This document shows, in pieces, positions 1 through 4,630 of a stretch of 7,219 bases of DNA (position 1 is its first letter; every line of letters starts with the position of its first letter). Position numbers and translations under genes: made by a program. Source of the stretch: JBMNOI01 sp050942995 (GTDB lineage: Bacteria > Chloroflexota > Anaerolineae > UBA1429); the NCBI GenBank assembly GCA_050942995.1, contig JBMNOI010000161.1:1-7219 (forward strand), written 5' to 3'. The notes under the pieces were generated by a model. That model worked only from the letters and a program-made list of their open reading frames with translations. It was not told the origin of the DNA and searched no databases.

Positions 1-2
1 AA

Positions 3-134
3 AACGCTACTATCGAAGAGTGGAATACAAATCATGTTCTATTTATGGACGACAATGATTACATTGAAAAGTTGTTTACCGGGATAATACCACAGATAGA
101 AATACGGGAGGAATATCTAGATGAAATATCATGA
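3..134 (+). CDS. C-terminal end of an unidentified protein (partial, runs in from the left edge)
   Basis: An open frame enters from the left edge and gives 43 residues before a TGA at 132-134. The other two forward frames stop early (near 57 and 87), so this is the only one that can reach the next gene. The tail is acidic and rich in Ile and Glu, beginning NATIEEWNTNHVLFMDD and ending with EEYLDEIS. No family is recognisable from so short a piece. The stop lies 14 nt inside the next gene, a tight overlap that suggests the two are co-transcribed and translationally coupled. The stretch is AT-rich compared with the heat-shock genes to the right, so it belongs to a different compositional block. 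I cannot assign a function. Confidence 0.55.
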   Translation, partial: NATIEEWNTNHVLFMDDNDYIEKLFTGIIPQIEIREEYLDEIS

Positions 135-291
135 AGGCAATATCGTTCTTTTGAAAAATGGAAAAACCGTCTATATCGTATCAGTTGATGAAGACGAGCA
201 AAAGCACCCTGTTGTAGATGCGGAATCTGCAGATCCCAATGCAAAAACTCAGTATGTTAAGGAAGCTAACATTCAAATGCTTGTGACATAG
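121..291 (+). CDS. Small hypothetical protein, 56 residues
   Basis: ATG at 121 is preceded by a strong ribosome-binding site, GGGAGGA at 106-112, with 8 nt spacing; the TAG is at 289-291. The 56-residue product begins MKYHEGNIVLLKNGKTVYIV. Short alternating hydrophobic segments around a G-x-I-V-L-L-K-x-G-K-T-V pattern suggest a small all-beta, SH3-like barrel. The second half is acidic (VDEDE, DAESAD) and has no Cys. There is no signal peptide or membrane segment. It overlaps the upstream partial gene by 14 nt, as in accessory or phage-like gene pairs. Composition is AT-rich, unlike the heat-shock genes. I do not recognise the family; an immunity or antitoxin-like partner of the upstream gene is possible but unsupported. 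Confidence 0.65.
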   Translation: MKYHEGNIVLLKNGKTVYIVSVDEDEQKHPVVDAESADPNAKTQYVKEANIQMLVT

Positions 292-314
292 GGTAGAGAG
301 GAAAAACTGAAAAA

Positions 315-401
315 ATGCTGCGCCGAAATGTTACCCGAACACCGTTTGCTGAGCGTTTCCGTAACATCATCGACGAATATAGCTGGTGGTTCCCAGAATG
401 A
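315..401 (+). pseudogene. Possible remnant of type I restriction HsdR C-terminal region
   Basis: A 28-codon frame from ATG 315 to TGA 399-401 encodes MLRRNVTRTPFAERFRNIID followed by EYSWWFPE. The pattern R-N-x-T-R-x6-E-R-F-x-x-I-I-D-E-Y resembles, from memory, a segment near the C-terminus of HsdR subunits (DUF3387 type). In those proteins an Asn-Ala-Gly turn and about 100 more residues follow. Here the resemblance ends at the Tyr and a stop comes seven codons later. In the same frame upstream a TAG at 294-296 cuts it off. The neighbouring frame before the A-run (298-315) reads EEKLKK, so an indel in the A-run is conceivable. The frame has no well-placed ribosome-binding site. It could also be a chance frame; the assignment is weak. 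Confidence 0.3.
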
Positions 402-420
402 TGATTTCTATAATAAAACT

Positions 421-464
421 AGACCACACTTAAGACAGTTTTTGCCTTAAGTGTGGTCTTTTTT
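421..464 (+). terminator. Rho-independent terminator closing the left block
   Basis: The arm 421-434 (AGACCACACTTAAG) and the arm 446-459 (CTTAAGTGTGGTCT) are a perfect 14-bp inverted repeat around an 11-nt loop. They are followed by a T-run at 459-464. Stem and U-tract are strong on the plus strand. On the minus strand the trailing AGTTTTATTA is a weaker T-tract, so the element may act in both directions. It ends transcription of the AT-rich left block before the convergent hsp20 operon. Confidence 0.92.
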
Positions 465-513
465 GCCCCGCTTGAAGCTGTCACACAAGTTTTTCATAAA
501 TCCCTATGTGAAC

Positions 514-540
514 GCCCGAAATGAGGGGCTCTTTTCTTTA
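514..540 (+). terminator. Weak hairpin with T-rich tail (possible secondary terminator)
   Basis: GCCC at 514-517 can pair with GGGC at 526-529 across an 8-nt loop, and a T-rich run (TCTTTTCTTTA) follows to 540. The stem has only 4 bp, so this may be chance. It lies in the gene-free stretch 402-620, which otherwise holds only the two strong hairpins at 421-464 and 565-591. I see no promoter or small-RNA signal there. Confidence 0.2.
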
Positions 541-554
541 TCCTCTTTTGCAGG

Positions 555-591
555 CACAAAACAAAGCGGCCTCTCGATGAGAGAGGCCGCT
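555..591 (-). terminator. Rho-independent terminator of the hsp20 pair
   Basis: AGCGGCCTCTC (565-575) and GAGAGGCCGCT (581-591) form an 11-bp perfect stem with a 5-nt loop. Read on the minus strand the stem is followed by TTTGTTTTGTG (complement of 554-564), a T-rich tract. It lies about 30 nt past the stop of the distal hsp20 and points the right way. It is the expected end of the minus-strand hsp20 transcript. Confidence 0.85.
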
Positions 592-620
592 GCTCTATTC
601 TTCAATCGGTACGCCGTCAA

Positions 621-1070
621 TTAAGATTGCTTACTTGTCACTTTGATCGTCTTGGGCTTGACCTCTTCCTGCTTGGGAATGGTCAGCGTGAGAAGCCCCT
701 TGTCGAATGTGGCCTCGGCCTTGTCGGCCTGCACAGGGATATTCAACTGCAGGCTGCGCTGGAACTTGCCATAGGGGCGTTCTTGCACGACGTAATTTAC
801 ATTATCCAGCGGAGCGATAAACTCGCCGCGAATGAGCAACGTATCACCCTCGATGATGATATCCACCTTCTCGGGGTCCACACCGGGCACAGACGCCGTA
901 ATGACGATCTCTTCATCCGTCGAATACACATCGATGGGCAGGTGGCACGATACATCAGTCGGGCTGGTCCAACGAGTGCCGGTGCGTACAAGGCTATCCT
1001 CAAACAAACGATCCATCGCCTCACGCAGAGCCATCAGATCTCTAAACGGTTCCCAACGGATCATGGACAT
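621..1070 (-). CDS. Small heat-shock protein, Hsp20 / alpha-crystallin family (distal copy)
   Basis: This is an ATP-independent cytoplasmic holdase that binds unfolding proteins as an oligomer and passes them to DnaK/ClpB. The product has 149 residues, normal for bacterial Hsp20. The N-terminal arm starts MSMIRWEPFRDLM. The alpha-crystallin domain runs from about 44 to 133, with ASVPGV at 59-64, ERPYGKFQRS at 97-106 and the signature around KGLLTLTIPK at 124-133. A C-terminal I-K-V (142-144) is the IXI-type motif used in oligomerisation. The start at 1070 rather than the ATG at 1076 is favoured because AAGGAG (complement of 1079-1084) then has an 8-nt spacing; from 1076 it would be only 2 nt. 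It is the second gene of a minus-strand pair with the paralogue at 1148-1594 and has no obvious promoter of its own. Confidence 0.96.
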   Translation of the reverse strand: MSMIRWEPFRDLMALREAMDRLFEDSLVRTGTRWTSPTDVSCHLPIDVYSTDEEIVITASVPGVDPEKVDIIIEGDTLLIRGEFIAPLDNVNYVVQERPYGKFQRSLQLNIPVQADKAEATFDKGLLTLTIPKQEEVKPKTIKVTSKQS

Positions 1071-1102
1071 GATCATATCTCCTTACGGTAGGTAACACTG
1101 GA

Positions 1103-1139
1103 GGCCACCCCTGCACGCCCCGACACATACAGGGCGGCC
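1103..1139 (-). other. Imperfect hairpin between the two hsp20 genes
   Basis: Positions 1103-1106 pair with 1136-1139 (GGCC/GGCC), and 1109-1113 pair with 1130-1134 (CCCTG/CAGGG). Together they give 9 bp around a small internal loop. No T-tract follows, so it is not a standard terminator. A role in mRNA processing or in setting the ratio of the two Hsp20s is possible but is inference. Confidence 0.35.
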
Positions 1140-1147
1140 CGAACATC

Positions 1148-1594
1148 TTAGGACTTTTTTGCGCGCACCTTGATCGTCTTGGGCCTGGCCGACTCGGGCT
1201 TGGGAATCGAAAGCGTCAGCACGCCATCCTCAAACTCGGCTCTGGCCTTGTCCGCTTCGACATCCCTCGGCAAGCTCACAGAGCGGAAAAAGCGGCCATA
1301 TCGACGCTCACGCAGGATGTAATCTCGCTTTTCGTCATCCTGTTCGTGCTTGAACTCGCCCTGGATCGTCAACGTATCTCCCAGCACGCTGATCTCGACA
1401 TCATCGGGCTTGACCCCGGGCAACGCGGTCTTGACAACTAGATCGTGATCCGTCTCGTACATATCGAGGGCCAGGCCGGCGCCCATCGACTCGGTAGCGG
1501 TCAAAGCGCTCAGGTTCCCATCGATCAAACGGTCCATCGCTCTCTGCAACGTCATCAAATCACGGAACGGCTCCCATCTTATCAAGCTGCTCAT
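1148..1594 (-). CDS. Small heat-shock protein, Hsp20 / alpha-crystallin family (proximal copy)
   Basis: This 148-residue holdase is a paralogue of the downstream copy. The two share the N-terminal IRWEPFRDLM and the C-terminal PKTIKV. The alpha-crystallin domain spans about 42-132, with TALPGV at 56-61, RERRYGRFFRS at 95-105 and EFEDGVLTLSIPK at 120-132. The C-terminal I-K-V (141-143) is the oligomerisation motif, followed by a basic tail. The frame extends further upstream (to 1648), but the start at 1594 is clearly right. GAGGAGG (complement of 1601-1607) sits 6 nt before it, and the protein then begins MSSLIRWEPF like its paralogue. It is first in the minus-strand operon, driven by the consensus promoter at 1692-1720 with a leader of about 90 nt. 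Confidence 0.97.
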   Translation of the reverse strand: MSSLIRWEPFRDLMTLQRAMDRLIDGNLSALTATESMGAGLALDMYETDHDLVVKTALPGVKPDDVEISVLGDTLTIQGEFKHEQDDEKRDYILRERRYGRFFRSVSLPRDVEADKARAEFEDGVLTLSIPKPESARPKTIKVRAKKS

Positions 1595-1620
1595 ACAAAA
1601 CCTCCTCGAAATAGATAATG

Positions 1621-1649
1621 ATTGAGAATTGTATGTGCGCCTGCTCAAT
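1621..1649 (-). other. Small inverted repeat in the hsp20 leader
   Basis: ATTGAG at 1621-1626 and CTCAAT at 1644-1649 are complementary across a 17-nt loop, inside the predicted 5' untranslated leader of the hsp20 transcript and upstream of its ribosome-binding site. The TTGAG/CTCAA cores resemble HspR (HAIR) half-sites, but the spacing is too wide for a HAIR element. I found no sequence able to mask the GAGGAGG site, so evidence for an RNA thermometer is lacking. Confidence 0.25.
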
Positions 1650-1691
1650 TACCTTACGGCAAAATCGAGCTTCTGGCAACCTCCACCACGC

Positions 1692-1720
1692 ATTATAGCA
1701 CTTCTACTACTACTTGTCAA
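1692..1720 (-). promoter_or_regulatory. Consensus sigma-70 promoter of the hsp20 operon
   Basis: On the minus strand, TTGACA (complement of 1715-1720) and TATAAT (complement of 1692-1697) are separated by exactly 17 nt. All 12 core positions match the housekeeping consensus. The expected start of transcription is near 1685. The spacer contains a short AGT triplet run. The -35 lies in a 13-nt palindrome, TACTTGTCAAGTA (1711-1723), a candidate operator. A promoter this strong for a stress gene implies repression under normal growth. Confidence 0.9.
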
Positions 1721-1723
1721 GTA
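1711..1723. promoter_or_regulatory. Palindrome over the hsp20 -35 box (candidate operator)
   Basis: TACTTG-T-CAAGTA is a perfect 6-1-6 inverted repeat covering the minus-strand -35 hexamer. The CTTG/CAAG arms recall half of an HspR HAIR arm (CTTGAGT), but the geometry differs from the known CTTGAGT-N7-ACTCAAG. A repressor bound here would block the hsp20 promoter. Part of the symmetry is contributed by the -35 sequence itself. Confidence 0.35.
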
Positions 1724-1749
1724 CTTTCGGCGCAGCCATATAAGGAAAG

Positions 1750-1767
1750 TTGAGTGTCCTTTATCAA
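1750..1767. promoter_or_regulatory. Degenerate HAIR-like element upstream of the dnaJ promoter
   Basis: TTGAGT (1750-1755) faces ATCAA (1763-1767), giving TTGA-N10-TCAA. The HspR operator HAIR has TTGA-N11-TCAA within CTTGAGT-N7-ACTCAAG. The match is thus one base short and imperfect in the right arm. It ends 5 nt before the dnaJ -35. An HspR-type regulator is encoded downstream at 4205-4630, which makes an HspR site here plausible, but the sequence support is weak. Confidence 0.3.
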
Positions 1768-1772
1768 TCTCC

Positions 1773-1801
1773 TTGACACACTGGGGTAAGAAGGCTATAA
1801 T
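1773..1801 (+). promoter_or_regulatory. Consensus sigma-70 promoter of the dnaJ-htrA-hspR-baeRF(-clpB) operon
   Basis: TTGACA at 1773-1778 and TATAAT at 1796-1801 are separated by exactly 17 nt, a perfect match to the housekeeping consensus. Transcription should start near 1808, leaving a leader of about 80 nt before dnaJ. It diverges from the equally perfect hsp20 promoter; the two -35 boxes are 52 bp apart. Confidence 0.92.
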
Positions 1802-1806
1802 AAGGC

Positions 1807-1841
1807 AGAGCATGTGCCCGATAATCAGACGCACATGCTTT
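1807..1841 (+). promoter_or_regulatory. Inverted repeat at the dnaJ transcription start (operator or 5' mRNA stem)
   Basis: AGCATGTGC (1809-1817) and GCACATGCT (1831-1839) are perfectly complementary across a 13-nt loop. One G-U and one A-U pair can extend this to 11 bp (1807-1841). The element begins at the predicted +1. As DNA it has the size and position of a repressor operator like CIRCE (9-N9-9), but its sequence is not CIRCE. As RNA it would put a stable hairpin at the extreme 5' end of the transcript, which can protect an mRNA from decay. Confidence 0.6.
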
Positions 1842-1889
1842 CTGCAAATGAATCAGGAGAACATATCGCAGCATGGGCAGGGTGATTGA
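1812..1889 (+). CDS. Possible short leader ORF overlapping the dnaJ start
   Basis: Within the predicted dnaJ leader, a frame from ATG 1812 (25 codons), or from the in-frame ATG 1848 (13 codons, MNQENISQHGQGD), ends in TGA at 1887-1889. It overlaps the dnaJ ATG by one base (TGATG). That layout allows translational coupling. No convincing ribosome-binding site precedes either ATG, and the 1812 ATG lies inside the 5' hairpin. It is therefore only a candidate leader peptide. Confidence 0.2.
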   Translation: MCPIIRRTCFLQMNQENISQHGQGD

Positions 1890-2851
1890 TGGAGTATAAA
1901 GACTATTATCGTATTCTGGACGTCAGTCGGGACGCCTCTGCCGAGGATATCCGCAGGGCGTATCGCAGGCTGGCACGCCGGTATCACCCCGACGTCAACC
2001 CAAACGACAAAAATGCCGCCGAGCGATTCAAAGAGATCAACGAGGCTTATGAAGTGCTTCGCGATTCGGAAAAGCGCCAAAAGTACGATCAACTCGGCTC
2101 CAACTGGCACCGCTACCAGCAGATGGGCGGCGATCCCAACGATTTTGACTGGAGCCAGTGGTTCTCGACGGGTCAGGCGCAAGGAGGCGGTCAGGGTGGC
2201 CGTGTCTATACAGAATATGTGGATCTGAACGACCTGTTCGGCGAAGGCGGGTTCTCTGACTTTTTCCAGAATATCTTTGGCGGCAGGGCATCATCCATGG
2301 GGGGCACCCAAACGGGGCACAGGCGCCCGTTTGGCATGGCCGGGGGTGGCCGTGACATCGAGCAGAATATCGAGGTCACCCTGGAGGAGGCCTACCACGG
2401 CACCACGCGCATCCTTCAATCTGGCTCGCGCAGATTGGAGGTACGCATTCCCCCCGGTGTCCAAACCGGCTCGCGTGTACGAGTCGCCGGCGAGGGAGAG
2501 CCCGGACGCGATGGCAGCCGCGGCGATCTCTATCTGATCATCAACGTGCGCCCTCATCCGACGTACCAGCGCGATGGAAACAACCTGCGAATGCGGTTGC
2601 CTGTAGATCTCTATACGCTTATCCTGGGCGGCGAGGTCGTTGTGCCGACGCTCAAGGGGCGCGTGTCACTTAAAATCCCTGCCGAGACCCGATCCGGCCA
2701 GACATTCCGGCTGCGTGGACAGGGTATGCCGTCTCTGCGAAACTCGTCTGAATATGGTGACCTGATCGTCGAAGTACAGCCGGTGATCCCGCAAAAGCTG
2801 AACGAGCGAGAAAAAGAGCTGTTCAGGGAACTGGCCGAACTGCGTAAATAG
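1889..2851 (+). CDS. DnaJ/CbpA-type J-domain co-chaperone (no zinc finger)
   Basis: This co-chaperone stimulates DnaK ATPase and delivers clients to it in the cytoplasm. It has 320 residues. The J-domain spans about 3-68, with the essential HPD at 33-35 and the helix IV segment EKRQKYDQLG. A Gly/Phe-rich linker follows at about 70-150 (GGGQGG, DLFGEGGFSDFF). The C-terminal beta-domain runs from about 150 to 310, with GRDIEQNIEVTLEEA, LEVRIPPGV and GDLYL. The CxxCxGxG zinc-finger repeats of true DnaJ are absent and the protein contains no Cys, so it is class II, CbpA-like. ATG 1889 is chosen over TTG 1886; AGGG at 1879-1882 precedes it by 6 nt. It is first in the operon, behind a consensus promoter, and no dnaK or grpE is in the window. 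The gene could be called cbpA or dnaJ. Confidence 0.95.
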   Translation: MEYKDYYRILDVSRDASAEDIRRAYRRLARRYHPDVNPNDKNAAERFKEINEAYEVLRDSEKRQKYDQLGSNWHRYQQMGGDPNDFDWSQWFSTGQAQGGGQGGRVYTEYVDLNDLFGEGGFSDFFQNIFGGRASSMGGTQTGHRRPFGMAGGGRDIEQNIEVTLEEAYHGTTRILQSGSRRLEVRIPPGVQTGSRVRVAGEGEPGRDGSRGDLYLIINVRPHPTYQRDGNNLRMRLPVDLYTLILGGEVVVPTLKGRVSLKIPAETRSGQTFRLRGQGMPSLRNSSEYGDLIVEVQPVIPQKLNEREKELFRELAELRK

Positions 2852-2880
2852 ATCATCGGACACGCGAGGAGACGGCGACG

Positions 2881-4104
2881 ATGCACAAACCGATTCGAAC
2901 GCTTGCCATACTGATGATGGCGACCGTGCTGTTCATATTCGCCGTGGGGTTGAGCAGAACCCGAGAGGCGGTGCGACGTAGCGCCGCTATACCCACCGCC
3001 CCCGAGGCGACGAGACAGCCCATACAGGCCCCTCTGCCGACGGTAACACCCGTCGCACCGGCCTTTGAAGACCCCTTTGTTGATCTGGCGATAGCCGACG
3101 AGGATCTCGATTCGCTGTACGATGCAGTCGAAGCATCGACCATTGCCGTGTACAATAAGGTCAGCCCGTCGGTCGTCCACATTACCAGTCGTGTGGTCAC
3201 TATGGATTTCTTTGGCGGGCTGTATCCATCAGAGGGCACCGGTTCGGGCTTTGTCATCGATCGCCGGGGACACATTGTGACCAACTATCATGTGATCGAG
3301 CGGGCCGATTCCATCGAGGTGACCCTGCTCGATCGTACGGTAGTGCCCGCCGTCGTGGTCGGCACCGATCCGTTCAGTGATCTGGCCGTGTTGCACGTGG
3401 ATGTAGAGCCGGAAAAGCTCTACCCTGTGGACATGTCGTTCGAGGGAGATCTGCGCGTGGGCCAGCGGGCCATCGCCATCGGCAATCCGTTCGGTCTGGA
3501 CTGGACCCTGACCGCCGGAGTCATCAGCGCCGTGGGTCGGCCGCTCCAGATCTCATCCGAGCGCATCATCTATGATGTGGTGCAGACCGATGCGGCCATT
3601 AACCCCGGCAATTCGGGCGGGCCGTTGCTCAACTCGCGGGGGCAACTGATCGGCGTCAATACGGCGATTCGTTCAGAGGCCGACAACATCGGCTTTGCCA
3701 TCCCCCTCTCGACATTGCGCCGCGTGTTGCCCGATCTGATCGAAACAGGGCGCTACCGTCGGCCGTGGCTGGGGATTCAGGGATACAACCTGACCCCCGA
3801 GCTGGCCACACGCCTGGACCTGGAGCCAAAAGAGGGAATCCTCATCGCTCGCGTTTATGAGCACAGTCCGGCGGCAATGGCCGGGCTCCGTGGCGCCACG
3901 CGTGAGGTTGTGGTGGGGAACAGTCGTTTACTGGTGGGCGGCGATGTGATCGTCGAGATCGAAGGGCATCCGATACCCGACAACGCTGCCCTGAGACAGG
4001 TATTGGAGACGCAAACCCGTGTCGGCCAGGAGGTCGAGATCGTCTATTATCGTCAGAACGAGCGCATGACCACTCGCGTCGTTCTGACCGAGCAAGAGCG
4101 TTAG
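2881..4104 (+). CDS. htrA: Membrane-anchored or secreted HtrA/DegP-type serine protease with one PDZ domain
   Basis: This protease degrades or refolds damaged proteins outside the cytoplasmic membrane. It has 407 residues. A hydrophobic segment at about 8-24 follows K3/R6 and lacks a clear cleavage site, so it is probably a signal anchor; uncleaved signal peptide is the alternative. A Pro/Thr-rich linker runs from about 36 to 64. The trypsin-like domain covers about 82-290. Its catalytic residues are visible: His137 in TNYHVIE, Asp167 in FSDLAVL and Ser245 in GNSGGP. The PDZ domain covers about 295-400, starting RPWLGIQG and containing GGDVIVEIEG. GAGGAG at 2866-2871 with 9-nt spacing supports the start. 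It lies 29 nt after dnaJ and is almost surely co-transcribed with it. Pairing an extracytoplasmic protease with cytoplasmic chaperones ties envelope stress to heat shock. Confidence 0.96.
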   Translation: MHKPIRTLAILMMATVLFIFAVGLSRTREAVRRSAAIPTAPEATRQPIQAPLPTVTPVAPAFEDPFVDLAIADEDLDSLYDAVEASTIAVYNKVSPSVVHITSRVVTMDFFGGLYPSEGTGSGFVIDRRGHIVTNYHVIERADSIEVTLLDRTVVPAVVVGTDPFSDLAVLHVDVEPEKLYPVDMSFEGDLRVGQRAIAIGNPFGLDWTLTAGVISAVGRPLQISSERIIYDVVQTDAAINPGNSGGPLLNSRGQLIGVNTAIRSEADNIGFAIPLSTLRRVLPDLIETGRYRRPWLGIQGYNLTPELATRLDLEPKEGILIARVYEHSPAAMAGLRGATREVVVGNSRLLVGGDVIVEIEGHPIPDNAALRQVLETQTRVGQEVEIVYYRQNERMTTRVVLTEQER

Positions 4105-4138
4105 GGTGGATGATCTCGGTGATGTGAGATCATCCGCC
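4105..4138 (+). other. Stable intergenic hairpin between htrA and hspR
   Basis: GGATGATCTC (4108-4117) and GAGATCATCC (4126-4135) form a perfect 10-bp stem with an 8-nt loop. Two G-C pairs and one U-G pair extend it to 13 bp (4105-4138). It starts directly after the htrA stop. No T-tract follows, so full rho-independent termination is unlikely. A role in 3'-end protection, processing or attenuation that lowers hspR relative to dnaJ-htrA is inference. Confidence 0.6.
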
Positions 4139-4204
4139 AGAGCTGACTCGAACTGCTTGTGGCGACGCATCGACGACGGGATAGCGTAGTTCGGAGGTAG
4201 AATA

Positions 4205-4630
4205 ATGACAGACGAGCGCTTGCCGGATGATGAGCCGTGCTATGTAATCAGTATTGCAGCCCGCATGGTACAGCTCCATCCTCAGACATTGCGATATTAT
4301 GACAGGATCGGCCTGATCAAGCCTTCCCGTACGTCGGGGCGCATCCGTCTGTATTCACAGCGTGATATCGATGTGCTGCGCAAGATCGCCAGGTTGACCG
4401 AGGATCTGGGGGTGAACCTGGCCGGTGTCGAAGTGATCTTGAACATGTCCGATCGGATCGAAAAGCTTCAGGCCGAGCTGGAGGAGGTACAACGCCAGGC
4501 CGAAGCCGAAGTCAAGGCACTGCGACAGCGAGTCAAAGATCTGGAGGGCCGAGAGACCCAAAAGACGTATCAGATCATCGACGTATCCGCACGAGAGGTC
4601 AAGGGAGTGTCTCAGGAGGATATGCCATGA
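4205..4630 (+). CDS. hspR: HspR-type MerR family heat-shock repressor
   Basis: This is a DNA-binding regulator that in known systems represses chaperone operons by binding HAIR inverted repeats, with DnaK as co-repressor. It has 141 residues. The N-terminal segment YVISIAARMVQLHPQTLRYY (about 13-32) is the diagnostic HspR form of the MerR helix-turn-helix. It is followed by DRIGLIKPSRT and the wing GRIRLYSQRDI. LGVNLAGVEVIL at about 68-79 is again HspR-like. A Glu/Arg/Gln-rich coiled coil at about 83-115 should mediate dimerisation. There is no metal- or drug-binding Cys cluster as in MerR or SoxR. GGAGG at 4193-4197 gives 7-nt spacing. Its TGA overlaps the next ATG (ATGA). Being inside the operon, it probably autoregulates. 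Confidence 0.92.
   Translation: MTDERLPDDEPCYVISIAARMVQLHPQTLRYYDRIGLIKPSRTSGRIRLYSQRDIDVLRKIARLTEDLGVNLAGVEVILNMSDRIEKLQAELEEVQRQAEAEVKALRQRVKDLEGRETQKTYQIIDVSAREVKGVSQEDMP

Noticed and set aside
465..529. GCCCC and GGGGC as arms of a long hairpin
   Set aside because: Five-base arms across about 55 nt are expected by chance; no supporting structure or T-run.
627..1091. 154-codon plus-strand frame opposite the distal hsp20
   Set aside because: It is antisense to an intact Hsp20 gene and begins next to the hsp20 stop; no independent coding signal.
1691..1703. CIRCE-like half-site near ATAGCACTT
   Set aside because: The complementary half GAGTGCTAA is absent at the required 9-nt spacing and elsewhere in the control region, so there is no HrcA site by sequence.
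1698..1712. Short triplet repeat (CTA on plus, AGT on minus)
   Set aside because: Only about four units, inside the hsp20 promoter spacer. Too short to call a repeat element.
1629..1889. 86-codon plus-strand frame filling the divergent control region
   Set aside because: It begins upstream of the dnaJ promoter, runs across both consensus promoters, has no ribosome-binding site and no family resemblance. Only its last codons lie in the predicted dnaJ leader, and these are listed as a weak leader ORF.
2611..3180. 189-codon minus-strand frame opposite dnaJ/htrA
   Set aside because: It lies antisense to two clearly real genes with intact motifs. Its composition is that of a shadow frame and it has no ribosome-binding site or recognisable domain.
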